A stretch of DNA of 64,000 nucleotides from Takakia lepidozioides (taxonomy: Eukaryota > Streptophyta > Takakiopsida > Takakiales > Takakiaceae). The notes beneath the pieces were generated by a model. The model ran no database searches, was not told the origin of the DNA, and worked only from the letters and a program-made list of their open reading frames with translations. The stretch's first letter is position 1; each line of letters begins with the position of its first letter. The stretch covers positions 86,532,756-86,596,755 of the forward strand of contig CM060731.1 of NCBI GenBank assembly GCA_030704615.1, given 5' to 3'. This document shows, piece by piece, positions 21,129-31,548 of this stretch. The translations under genes were made by a program, and so were the position numbers.

Positions 21129-21418
21129 CTATATTCAATGAAATAACCTCTATTTTTTTGTTAATAAAGTGTTTCAATTCAGCTAAACTGTTTGCCATTA
21201 CTACATGACTAACCCGGTATCATTACTACACTAACGTAGTCTAGTATACTTGCACATTATCTTGCCTTTCCACTCCCCAAACAAACACACACAAACTACA
21301 CAAGCACTTAACACGTCTCTAGTCTCTACACCCTGGAGACTCTCGTTGCGAAGAGGAGACAGAGGCGCCGCATCTCGGCCTTATACTATACCACCCCGAG
21401 GCACGAGCTGTTGCGGCG

Positions 21419-23294
21419 ATGGGGATGAAGAAGGACACTCGAGGGGGAGGCGTTGCTGGTGGTGGTGGTGGTAGAGGCAAGTTGTGGACGGAGAAGGTAA
21501 GCTGCAGTTTTGTTTCTATTTCATGACCTGCACTTAGGCATATGTGCCATCGCATAAGCCCCACCAAGCTGTTCCTAATCTAGCACCTCCGCCGGCGCAG
21601 ATGCCTAAGTCACTTCAACTCTCACAGGTTTGTGAATCTCCACACATACACACAACCGTCTCCGCCGGCAGAGACAGCTCTTCCCCTTGGTTTTTTCTGA
21701 TGCTTGGAAGGGCTGGGCTTGCCCCTCCGCCGGCGCATACCGTTGGAGCTGGGATGCTCACATGTTTCAGGAAGTGCTCCAACCCGCTCGGAGCATCAAC
21801 AACGTATGAGCATGCGAAAAAATAAACGGGATGGGCGTATCCGCCGGTGCATACCCGTGCAGCAGGGCTGCTCAAATGTTTCAGGAAGTTCTCCCATTTT
21901 CCCTCTCCTTTGTTTTTCCGCTTACTCAAAAGTTGTTGATGCTCCGAGCGGGCTGGGATGGCATATTCGCCGGCGCATACCCATTGAGTACATTTTTTTT
22001 TGCTCAGCTCATAGGTTTCAGGAACCTCCTGCAAGCGTCTCCGCCGGCGGGAGACACTGGAGCTTGGTTTTTTGCATATTCCTTGTGTTACGGAAGCTCC
22101 AAAGCGCCAAGGCTGCCACCTCTGTCAACGCAGACCCGTGGAGCAGGGCTGCTCACATATTTCAGGAAGTTCTCCCCCCCTTTTATCTCCTTTGTTTCTT
22201 TGCATTCTCATAAGTTGTTGATGCTCCGAGCGGGCTGGGCTGCCATATCCGACGGCGCATACCCATTGAGCACAATTTTTTTTTGCTCAGCTCCTAGGTT
22301 TTAGGAACCTCCTGCAAGCATCTCCGCCGGCGGAGATGCTTGGAGCTTGGTTTTTTGTTGTAATTCCTTGTGTTACGTAAGCTCCAAAGTGTCGAGGCTG
22401 CCACCTCCATCGGCGCAGGCGCTTGGGGAACCTTCCCTATTTGGTTGATCACAGTATTCAAGTATCTCAAAGCTTTTACGTTGCCACCTCCACAACTCCA
22501 CATGCTTCCATAGGCTGGTTTGATCTTTCAAGGGTGCTCATGTATGTTTGGCTACAACCTCCTTCCATGGTATGCGCCGGCGCATATGCTTGGAGCTCCT
22601 TGAGCAAAAAATTTCTTCAAGGGCCTCAAAGTTGTCAAATTCTGAGTGGTGCACATACATGTCATATGCGCCGGCGTAGGTGGTCGGAGGTCCTCTGTCG
22701 GGATGCTTGGGCCTGTATTCTGCTCCAAGTTGTAAGTTTTGAAAGACAAGGATATTCATGGAATTAGTTGACTATCCAAATGCATTTGTTTTCTCATGCA
22801 ACCATGACACTGAATTGCTCTTTTTACATATATACATTCAACATTTGCTCTTCTCATACACTGACATCTTGAATGTTTTGGTCTATGGAATTAGGAAATT
22901 ACTACTACAACTGAAGCTGTGGAGGCCGGGACGCTTGCGACCATTATTGACGACATTGATGCAGGGAATTGGGGGGCAGATGAGTATGAAGAGGATACAA
23001 CATCTAGTGATCCTCTTTCTCTAGATGCCAAACAGACAATTATTTTGGAAAAGAAACAAGATCTGAATGTAACTTTCAGGTCCCTCCTCATTGAGGATGG
23101 AGTTATGGACATTCCATTGTGTCGCATGATTTCTATGCAGGTTGTTAGGCCTGCCCTTGCCAACGACATCCTAAAGCTTAGATGAGACTTCTACTCTGGA
23201 TACCATCCAGGAGCAGCCGTGTTCTATGTTTCTGTTGAGGGGATTGATGGATCTACTATAGATGTGGGTCCTAATATCATCTCTACATGGGATA
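21419..23294 (+). pseudogene. Copy 2 of the ParB-like gene, 5' exons
   Basis: Exon 1 is 21419-21496: ATG, then MGMKKDTRGGGVAGGGGGRG KLWTEK, and a GTAAGC donor (phase 0). Exon 2 begins at 22895 after TTAG and reads EITTTTEAVEAG, an acidic stretch, then MDIPLCRMISMQVVRPAL, FYSGYHPGAAVFYVSVEGID and ISTWD. It matches copy 1 (LDIPLCRMISMPVVRPPL, VHGYRLGAQVF, YVSLTDINGK). One in-frame TGA follows LKLR. The exon is broken at 23294 by a CACTA terminus. The missing continuation, SHWKTVNDEFEKYLES, lies at 31548 on the minus strand and rejoins in frame. Exon 1 is supported only by its ATG and donor. Confidence 0.65.
21585..22685. repeat. Intronic array of GCCGGC-centred palindromes
   Basis: The intron of copy 2 holds about ten sites of form CCGCCGGCGCAT or CTCCGCCGGCGGAG near 21590, 21660, 21728, 21838, 21966, 22040, 22246, 22315, 22571 and 22666. 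The site at 22315-22342 is a perfect 28-bp palindrome (arm CAAGCATCTCCGCC). The site at 22571-22586 is a perfect 16-bp palindrome TATGCGCCGGCGCATA. Longer modules around them repeat too: GTTGTTGATGCTCCGAGCGG and CTCACATGTTTCAGGAAGT. The same modules occur at 9926-9964, 15892-15945 and 30916-31022, all in introns of the same broken gene. Confidence 0.85.
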
Positions 23295-23660
23295 CACTAC
23301 AACAGATTGCGGCTTTTATGACTCCCATGGGTGCGCAGTCATGACAGATTTGTGGCAGAAATGCCATTTGCAGTCGTAAAATGCTTTTGAAGTCATAATG
23401 CAGGTCTGGAGAAGGCGTATATGTGACTGCATGGCTTCGGACTCTGCGCAACACAGGTTAAACATGTCTGACCACGAATATTGGCATGGCAGATATGACT
23501 ACCAGTCACAGTCATGGCTACACTGGAATGACGTGTGCATATTGCAAGACAGACATATGACTTCATGACTCTCACTCTAATGCATTATGCCAGATCATCA
23601 CATGGATGAATCATTACATGACTACACGTGTCGACACATGCTTTTCTGGTTATATATATA
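23295..23660 (+). mobile_element. CACTA-type transposon, left terminus
   Basis: Begins CACTACAACAGATTGCGGCT, directly after the 3-bp string ATA (23292-23294). The first 24 bases match the terminus at 31549 with one mismatch. Subterminal repeats follow: many CATGACT/AGTCATG words in both orientations. It interrupts exon 2 of copy 2 of the ParB-like gene. No transposase gene of the CACTA type is visible. Confidence 0.75.
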
Positions 23661-23749
23661 ATATATGAGTATTTATATCTTAAAAAAACGGAGACTCTTA
23701 CCACTAGAATGAATTAAAAAAAACCCAAAAAAACAAAGATTTAAAAAAA

Positions 23750-23962
23750 ATCACATCGGCTGGTAAGTGCACAGTGTGTCGCCCTTGTGGTTTGGGGTTC
23801 AAACCCGCTGCCCTTATCCCGTGTGTTGGATTGTTTGAGACGGTATGTCTTGACGTTGATCGTCATGTAGGTCTTATGGCCCATAAATGAAGGCGGGTGA
23901 ATTTTTCCCCTCCTCAAGGGCTTGTGGTTTCCTTTAAGAAAATAAAAAAAATAAAAAAATGG
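23750..23962 (+). repeat. SINE-like element
   Basis: GGCTGGTAAGTGCACAGTG resembles a Pol III A box and TGGGGTTCAAACCCGCTGCC a B box. About 120 bp further the unit ends in an A-rich tail (GAAAATAAAAAAAATAAAAA). Length about 210 bp fits a plant SINE. Flanking duplications could not be fixed because the flanks are A-rich. Confidence 0.5.
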
Positions 23963-24019
23963 CTTTTAGGGTTTACAAAAAGGTTAAAAAACTTAAAAAG
24001 TTGCCCATCACGGTAGCGT

Positions 24020-24110
24020 GAACAGACTTAGAGCGAGCGGGAGGGAGAGAGAGAGCGGGCTGGGACTTAGAGCGAGCGAGCGGGAGAGAGGGCAAACATG
24101 CATGGAGGCC
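24020..24110. repeat. GA-rich simple sequence
   Basis: GAGCGAGCGGGAGGGAGAGAGA, a purine-rich stretch repeated with variations. Confidence 0.8.
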
Positions 24111-24189
24111 CGCAGTTGGAGCAACCTTCGCATCTGAAGCAAGCAGCCCTAGAAACGTAGGATATGTGTGCGAGGAGGTTTCGGTTGGG

Positions 24190-25095
24190 AGCTCGCCGTT
24201 CTTGGGAGAGTCAGCTTCGTCTTAGCAGGCCGTGTTTCAATCTCTACCCGCTCGGCCCTGATTTTACAGCACGGAGCAGAGCTGGCATGAGTTTCTTAAA
24301 GATCCTTCACGATGGTGGGACAACCGCAATCGGAAGGTGTGGCTTTTTCTTAATGTACGATGTGAAGAAGTTTGTCCATCCTGCAAATGTGGGTTGTTGG
24401 CTCCTGTTAATACCATGATTGGTATTCATCCTGATGTTTACAAGGTTCTTGGGAGAGTTAGCTTGGTCTTAGCATGCCGTGTTTCAATCTCTGCCCACTC
24501 AGCTGCACCGTGGTGGTTCTCACTAACCAATCCGACATTACCTAACTACAGACACAAGCAGCACACACAAGAGGTCCTCTTGGGTTCATGGTCAGTCAAA
24601 TCCTTCATGATGGGCATGAACAGGTCGACAATGTGGTGAGGGCACCTTCTTCTTCGACCTATTTCAGCCTACTTTGCCCTCTCATCAGACTCGGCCTGAA
24701 TTTGAATCATGGAGCAGCTGGCATGAGTTTTTTTTAAGATCTTCACGAGGGTGCGACCGCAATCGCAAGGTGTGGTTTTTTTTAATGTACGATGTGCAGA
24801 ATTTTTGTCCATCCTGCAAATGTGGGTTGTTGGCCCATGATTTGATATTCTTCCTGATGTTTACAAGGTTTTGGGAGAGTCAGCTTGGTCTTAGCAGACC
24901 GTGTTTCAAAGTCCTGCTCAGCTGCAACACTCACTGACCAATGACCTACCTGACTACAGACACAAGCATCACACACCAAGGTCAAATCCTCCATGGATCA
25001 TGACACAAGGTCAAGGACAGTGTGGTGAGGGCACCTTCTTCTTCGACCTATTTCAGCATGTTTTGCCCTCTCATCAGACGCCCTGAGATGCATAT
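24190..25095 (+). repeat. Tandem repeat with a period of about 420-430 bp
   Basis: Three copies of GGGAGAGTCAGCTT-GTCTTAGCA near 24197, 24450 and 24868; two copies each of CCATCCTGCAAATGTGGGTT and CACCTTCTTCTTCGACC. Split frames read SWHEFLKDPSRWWDNRNRK then CPSCKCGLL; the WWDNR phrase resembles the PDF motif of plant organellar single-stranded DNA-binding (OSB) proteins. The repeat may therefore be a duplicated relic of such a gene's exon, but that resemblance is short. Confidence 0.6.
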
Positions 25096-25099
25096 TGAA

Positions 25100-25822
25100 T
25101 TTTGTAAGTTAGCTCATTACTCGTTGAAGTAGGGTTGGGGGTGTTTGCTGGAACAATTCTAGGCTGTCATTGTCAGCTGCTAGCAGGAAGGCAAGGATGT
25201 ATGCATAGATAGCTGAAGGATTTTGTGCAGAGGCATAGATAGCTGAAGGAGCAGGATGAGTGTGGGCCCAACTTCGTCCAAGAGAGAGATTTTCAAGCTC
25301 CATATTTCAAGTGTGTCCAGCCAGGATTTCCTGTGACATTGCCAAGGCTTTACTCGCAGCACGATGCTTGTAAAGCTTCCTTAGCTGATTGCTGCTGATT
25401 ATGCTTGAATTATTAGTTTGTAAAGCCAGTTTTGTTTTCATGGTAATCAGCTCTCTTGAAAATCTGTAGGTTGCAAGCCATTTACAGCGGGCCGTGGTGT
25501 GGTGAAAGACAGCCATTGAAAGTCCTGTGCAAGTTAATACCAGTGGAGAGCAGAATAAGCTTCATACTTTTGGTGCTAGTTAATGTAGTTGGTGTTTTGG
25601 TGAGATTCTGTCTTGGTGTACATGTCTGATAAAGAAAGACGGTAATGTTTGTTCTGAAACCTGAAGGCGTGAAATGATTCAAACAACAAGAGCATTACGC
25701 GTGTCACAAGTACAAGCTGTAAGAAAGCAAGAGATACATAGTTATACAGTCAGACAAAGTCATCAGTTTGGTGGAATCTCTTGCAATGGCAGAGGGTTGG
25801 GAATAGCCAAGTCAGGAGGTGA
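25100..25822. other. Spacer with a dispersed AGCTGAAGGAGCAGG repeat
   Basis: CTAGCAGGAAGGCAAGGATG followed by ATAGCTGAAGGAGCAGGATG (25180-25260) recurs near 5868 and 26425 and, reversed, at 32650-32730. No gene. Confidence 0.5.
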
Positions 25823-26330
25823 ATGCCTGTCAAATTACCACATGTCCTTTTGAACACTGCCCCTGCCCTGGTGGACATGTACGCCAATTGTGGGTGCATT
25901 GAGGATGCAAGGGAGTGTTCAACACTGTGGCTGAACGAGATGTGTGGTGTCGTGGAGTGCGATGCTTGCTGGGTATGCACAGCTAGGGTGCGGGATGGAG
26001 GCTCCAACCTTTGAGAAATGATGGGGAAGGGGTGAAGGCCGCCGACATAACGTTTGTGTGCGTTTGCAGTGCGTCTGCAGCCCTGGAAAAGGGCAAAGAG
26101 ATCCCAGGTGACATTATCAAATCTACAATTGTACCAGATGTCATCCTGAACATGGCTCTGGTGGCCATGTATGCTAAATTGGGAGCATTGAGGATGCCAA
26201 GGGAGTGTTCACACTATGGCTGAACTAGATGTGTCGTGGAATGCGATGCTTGAAGGGTGTGCAGCAGCAGGAGCGCGGGGGATGGGGCTTTGGACACCTG
26301 AAAAAATGATGGAGAAAAGGAGGGGTACCT
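25823..26330 (+). pseudogene. PPR relic
   Basis: Split plus-strand frames read ALVDMYANCGCIEDAREC, FVCVCSASAALEKGKEIPGD, IKSTIVPDVILNMALVAMYA and SWNAMLEGCA. The modules are the same subtype as the other PPR relics in the window, and the copy is followed by the same AGCTGAAGGAGCAGGG string. Frameshifted and truncated. Confidence 0.75.
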
Positions 26331-27290
26331 TCTTCAACATATTTCCCTGTTTCCCTGCTAGTGTTTGCTTTGACAATTGTCATTGTCAGTCTCAGCAAGG
26401 CGAGGAATGCATGATTTGTGCATGATAGCTGAAGGAGCAGGGATTTCGTGTGGCATTCATCCCAGATTTCAAAGCACAAGATCAATAGCTGAACCCCCTG
26501 GAGGGAGTAGCGGTCAATAGCGGCACAAGTGATAAAATTAGGCAGTGCTAATGAAGGCATCTTCTTCAACACATTTCACCCTGTTTTTCCCTCTTATCAG
26601 AATCGGCCCTAAATTTACATGTTCAATTCTGCAAGTTAGCTGGTTGAGTGAATCTAGTTTGGAGTGACTTTGACATGATACTGCCAATGTGACAACAGGA
26701 AAGTGTCAAAAAAAAGGTAACAGAGATGAGGAGAAGAAATTCGAAATGATGACGATCCCGAAGATAAGCAGGTCGACAACGACTTTTCATGTGAGTAAGT
26801 GCTAAACCCTCTTTGGGAGTCATACTCAATTTCTCGATAACATCAAAGTTACAGTAATAACTTTTTCAGGCTGTCTTTCAGGAAAGGCAGCGGTGGATCT
26901 TCAGGAGATACAGTCATTTCTGGCGAGTCTGTTTTCGACAGCCCCCTTTCCAATTTCTTCTTCCTGTTTATGCCGAGGCAATGGCACTTCACGCGGCCGA
27001 GTCCCTATCCCCTGACTTTTTAGTGGCCAGCCGTAGGTGTATCCAGCGTGGATCCGGTGTTCTAAAATACTTAGACTTAGATGCAGAGGAAGCGGGGATA
27101 CATTGTACTGACTCTGAGTCAGACTGAACTGTATTCTTTTAATATTCATTTTCGTATTATTTGGAAAACGTTGAATCCCCTTCCTCCACCGTAGTTGTTC
27201 CTTTAGAACAAATAATAATCACAGAATCACCTTTCGTTTAAATTGCAATATGTATGAATCCATCTCACAAACCTCCCTGACTCTTCTCAT
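26331..27290. other. Intergenic, nothing recognised
   Basis: No credible open frame, repeat array or RNA gene on either strand. Confidence 0.4.
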
Positions 27291-27620
27291 ATCCATTGTG
27301 CATTCATCTACACTGTATTCATGCGTGCTCCATTCATGAATTTTTTCCTTTATACAACATCCATTGTACATTCATCCTCTGTACTCTTTAATCCACCCCA
27401 CAAACCTTCCACACTCATTTCATATACGAGGTGCATTCGTCAAAAGATTTGGTCATGCATCTTCCTGTCATGAATTTTGTCATTGCTCAACATCCATTAT
27501 ACATCATCCATTTTACCTTATCCATCCCTCATTCATCCATCTACATTCATTTTTCACACTCATCCATCTGTTTATCATCCAACTGTACATTCATCCATCC
27601 TTTATTCAATGCCTTTTTTA
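27290..27620. repeat. CATTCATCC-type low-complexity repeat
   Basis: Irregular repeats of CATCCATTGTACATTCATCC and shorter CATTCATC words. Open frames rich in Ile/His/Pro/Ser through this stretch are by-products. Confidence 0.7.
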
Positions 27621-27639
27621 TGTCGTCCAGCTTGTTTCC

Positions 27640-27830
27640 GCGGTAAAGGGTGCCAATCCGCGGGAATACACTCCACTTCTTTCTGGGCGCGTGGTGACGC
27701 GGCCTTCACGTGTGATGACGTGGCAGTGTAACCCCGTGACGTGGCATTTGCGCAAGGTGACGTGGCGTGAGCGCAGTTGCGCTCACGCGCTCACGTGACC
27801 AGGCTCACGCCGAGGCATCCCTGAGCTGCC
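27640..27830. repeat. GC-rich palindromic module
   Basis: Contains a perfect hairpin at 27765-27788 (arm GCGTGAGCGCA, 2-nt loop) and several ACGTGGC/GCTCACG words. Similar modules occur at 42440-42620 and 55500-55545. It borders the truncated gag gene. Confidence 0.65.
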
Positions 27831-30305
27831 ACCACTGGGCCCTCATTCACAGGAGCTCTCATCTCATTCTGGTGTCTGATCCAGAATGAATAGGCTGCCT
27901 TGCAATGTCCTGTCTGATTACAATAGTAACACAGTTCTTCACCATTGGGTCCTCGCCCTTGGTCTGCTCTGGGATTATTTTCTATAATCCTGATTCCCTG
28001 CTGGTAATTCCCCCTTGGATTACCCTGATAGTTGCCTCTGGGATTGCCTTGGTAATTCCCTCTGGATTACCTCTCCCTGCCATACATTGTTATATCCACC
28101 AGGCCTACCATAGTGGTCCTGATCATTGTTTCTTCTTGGCTGGGGCTGCACTGGATGCACCCTCACTTGCCTAGGTTCTCTTGCAGCTGTCCTTCTATTG
28201 TAGTAACAATTCTCAGTAGAATGGTTATCCATTTTACAGATAGTACAGTGTTTCTCCTTCATGTGGCATTCAGCTGTGGTATGGCCTTCATTCTGGCATT
28301 TTGCACACCAAACACCCTTCCTCCAATGTGTTGCAGCCTCTGTGGCATACTTCTTCAAGATCTCCTCCAGTCTTTTCTCATAGTTTTCCCTCTTCAACTT
28401 TTCCTTTTCCTTCCTTTTGTGCTCTTACTCTTCTTCCTCATCTGACTCATCTTCAGAGTCCTCATCATCCATTTTCTCTCTTCTGAGCATTCCCAATTGC
28501 TCAATTTTGTTGGCTGTTTCAAATGCCTCCTCCACTGTATTATGGGGTAACATATCCACTTTCTTTTGTAATTCAGGTCTTAATCCACTCACAAACCAGG
28601 TCTTCTGTAACCCTGGTGCTGGTACAACAGCCAACTTTTTCATCATCAACTCCATCTTTTCCATGTACTCTTCAACAGTTTCATGCTTCTTTTGCCTTAA
28701 CTGTTATAAACTTCCATACACGTCATCCTCAGTTTTGCTTGTCCTGAACCTATTTCGGAATGCCGTACTAAGGCCATTCTAGGTTAGGAAATGATTATCA
28801 GGAAATCTTGCATACCATTCACTTGCTTTCTTTATAAGTGAACAAGGAAATAATCTCATCTTGGCATCATCGCCATTCTCATTGTTCACAATACACATGT
28901 GCTCAAATTGGCTAATGTGTACATCAGGATCCCCTTTTCCTGTATATATTGGAAAAGGTGGTTTTGCCCGTGTTGGAGGTACCGCCATCTGTGGCCCTAC
29001 ACAGGTGCAGGTCCTCTTTTTGGTGCTGGTCCTTGAGGACCTGTTGTTGTAGTGGTGGAACTCCCACCAGGTGCTGGCCCCTGAGCACTCCCTGCTACTG
29101 GCCCCACTATATTCACAGTATCCCCAGCTCCAGTTGCACTACTTCCCACACTCCCTGTCCCCCCAGAGCCAGATCCAAGCTTCTCGCCTGATCCCCCTGA
29201 GCCGACACCTTCGTTGGTTCGTGATCCAAGTGCTCCACTTGATCCAGGTCCAACGGGTTGGGATGTCCTGGTTGTAGTCTCAACCTCAACTGTTGGGTCT
29301 ACTTCTTCATACCCCTCATCTTCCAAATTCTTCTTTCTGTTTTCATCCTCCAAGTTCTTCTCTTGGATTTCTTCTTCTTCACTCATGTAACTCAATTGCA
29401 ATGGTGTTGGAGAGTCTGAACTCTCCGTTGGCTCTGCCACATCTTCCTCTCCCTCTTTATCTTGTGATTCAGAAACTGGAGTTCCTGCCTTTGGTGTCCC
29501 ATGCCAACTCTTATCAAAGATTTCTGTCAATCTTTTATCAGGGATGTACCTCAGATCTCTCCCCTCATGGCTGATCTTCTTCCTATACCAAATCCCTTAA
29601 TCTTTCTTATAAGGAATAAGAAGGAGTGGCATCCAACTCTGGTTCCTCCGGTATGGGTGATGTACTCTTCGATCTTAATGGTGTGAGAGGTCCAGATGAT
29701 TCTCCTATGACTATTCAGATAATTAGCTTTCAAATAACTTTATCTTTTTGCTGAATATCTGTGAAGTCTAGCTTCTCTTTCATCACTCATGTCCCATGTC
29801 TTTCATATCTTCAATGAGGCAATAACCAAAACTCTCTTCTGTAGTATCTCTCGTATATGCCTGGGTTTCTTTCAAGTTTCAATGCATCCTTGGCTATACT
29901 AGAAGTTTCTGTTACCATATAACCATATGGCAAGCACATCTGAAAAGCTGTTCTTGGTGTCAGTTTGATCCACAGGATATCCTTAGGAATCCAATTCTTT
30001 ACCAATACCAACTCTTCATGCATATGAGTGTAAGCATTCACTTTCCGTTCCTCCCAGCCTTCAAACTCCACTCGTTTAATGGATAGCAATGCTATCACAT
30101 AAACCAGCGTTGGTAACCAACTTGCTCTCCCTCTACAGGCCACTTGATAAATCTTTATCACTCCTTTCTCCAAACCCCACTCAGGATCCGCATCATGTAC
30201 TCTCTTAAGAATGTTTTCTTTGCAACCGTCTGGCAATTCCAAGAATCTCTGAAAGAATTGCTTGGACGACCTTTCTTTCTCAGTTCCACAGGGAATTTGA
30301 TTCAC
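27831..30305 (-). pseudogene. gag gene of the Athila-like retrotransposon
   Basis: N-terminal frame 30305-29811: EWGLEKGVIKIYQVACRGR and YVIALLSIKRVEFEGWEERK. Then an acidic, Gly/Ser/Thr/Pro-rich linker (29530-28997). The capsid-like retrotrans_gag domain follows (28988-28779, 28664-28425): KPPFPIYTGKGDPDVHISQF, LFPCSLIKKASEWYARFPDN. The end carries zinc knuckles CAKCQNEGHTTAEC and CTICKMDNHSTENC (28310-28190) and a third near 27905-27935. Stops lie between frames. It shares domain order with the gag at 62.4-64 kb. Protease should follow but is found at 19085. Confidence 0.8.
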
Positions 30306-30379
30306 ATCAAATTCTTTAATTTCTCAACCACCATGATCCCACCAGATGCCTGTCACATCTGGTTGTTCTTGACCCCGTT

Positions 30380-30396
30380 CCCCAGTACGGTCGCCA
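30380..30396 (-). promoter_or_regulatory. Primer-binding site (PBS)
   Basis: Minus strand TGGCGACCGTACTGGGG, two bases after the LTR end. The same PBS core is next to the LTR at 62217, so both elements use the same kind of tRNA primer. Confidence 0.75.
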
Positions 30397-30398
30397 AA

Positions 30399-30915
30399 TG
30401 TCGAGCGGCTTCTACTCACCCATCCTTTTGCTATCCGAGTGGGAACTCCAAGATAGAAGAGTTGGATATCTCTAAGCACTCAGCCCGCTCAAAACAATCA
30501 GTCATGACCTACAGCTAGTGAATCATGGTTGTACTTCCTGTTTGTATTTCTTCTTGCCTTCATGTTAGCAAATTACCTTGCTGTGTATACTGAAGCATCA
30601 GATTGCTTCAGTATCTATCAGGTTCCATTCACTCATCCATTCATTCCACAACTTCACTCAAGTCTATCTACACAGTGTGTTTTGTATCGATAAGTATCAG
30701 ATTTAAGATTTATCAGGTATCAGGCCGAAGCCATGGTGTCTCTAATCTGCTCTACAGTATCACTACAGCTTTGCATGTAACAAGCATCTACTGATCATTC
30801 CTCCTCATTTACCGTGCTCTCCATCCTTGCTCCCGTTCTTGCTCTCCGCCTGATCTCCTTCCATGAATGACCAAGAAGTACTCCCCGTGAAGTGTCCTCT
30901 ATGATGCTTGCTTTG
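30399..30915 (-). repeat. 3' half of the 5' LTR of the Athila-like element
   Basis: Matches 9965-10483 closely. It ends at 30915 exactly where the piece at 15327-15891 begins in LTR coordinates. Confidence 0.8.
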
Positions 30916-31022
30916 CCTACGTATGAGCATACGAAAAAATAAACGGGATGGGAGTGGAGGAGCACTTCCTGAAACATGTGAGCATCCCAACTCCAAAGGT
31001 ATGCGCCGGCGGAGGTGGCAGC
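30916..31022. repeat. GCCGGC-module in an intron of copy 2
   Basis: ACGTATGAGCATACGAAAAA, CACTTCCTGAAACATGTGAG and GGTATGCGCCGGCGGAGG match the modules at 21740-21850 on the other strand. Confidence 0.75.
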
Positions 31023-31548
31023 CCAACCCTTATACCAAGTTATACCAAGTCTTTTCTGCTTTCTTGATGCATTCGTCGTATTGCTCTTTCCTCAATACAT
31101 TCTTCCATTCAGAGACAGGTAAGGCCAATCATATTGACCTTGCAAACCAAATGCACAAATTTGGATGTAACATTTGCCCTCTTTGTTGCCTTGCACATAT
31201 AAAATGTGATCATTAGAAAGAAGATGTGTATATGTACATCCATTGAGCAAGAACATGACAACATTGAACATGAAAGTAAATGAAGAATAGAAAGGAAACT
31301 CACACATTCACTCCATCCATGATGGACTTGAGGGAACCACGATTTTCAATGTCCGCATTGAACACCCAACTTGTCACATAGACATGTCTTGACAAGTTGG
31401 CCCCATGAACTTCATTGATATAGGGATACCATGCTTGAAGCCTATGATTCCCATCCCGACATGAAACATCTTCCCCCGAAGATGATGCAACTTTGCTTGG
31501 ACTCAAGATACTTCTCAAACTCATCATTGACTGTTTTCCAATGACTAT
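31022..31548 (-). pseudogene. Copy 2 of the ParB-like gene, middle exons
   Basis: 31548-31304 continues exon 2: SHWKTVNDEFEKYLES, a frame break, then DGNHRLQAWYPYI, SRHVYVTSWVFN and SIMDGVN before a GTGAGT donor at 31303. It matches copy 1 (WKDANEEFEL, DGNHRLLAWMGYI, HVAVEAMVLD, MHDVN). Exon 3, about 31190-31022, reads KRANVTSKFVHLVCKVNMIG then, shifted, EWKNVLRKEQYDECIKKAEK, matching STEKSHVTTSLVHTLFRIQR and DDFRTVLPPNIIKKCETG. The DGNHR motif is the ParB/sulfiredoxin-type signature discussed under copy 1. The element is broken on both sides: CACTA terminus at 31549, module and LTR from 31022 down. Confidence 0.7.

Noticed and set aside
21250-21474. ORF rich in Gly/Trp at its end
   Set aside because: Out of frame with the better-supported exon 1 of the ParB-like copy 2, which has an ATG and a splice donor.
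18693-30396. Two separate LTR retrotransposons (one with pol, one with gag) on the minus strand
   Set aside because: Complementary LTR halves, one PBS, one PPT and a single GGATA duplication fit one element broken by rearrangement better than two truncated ones, though two elements cannot be fully excluded.
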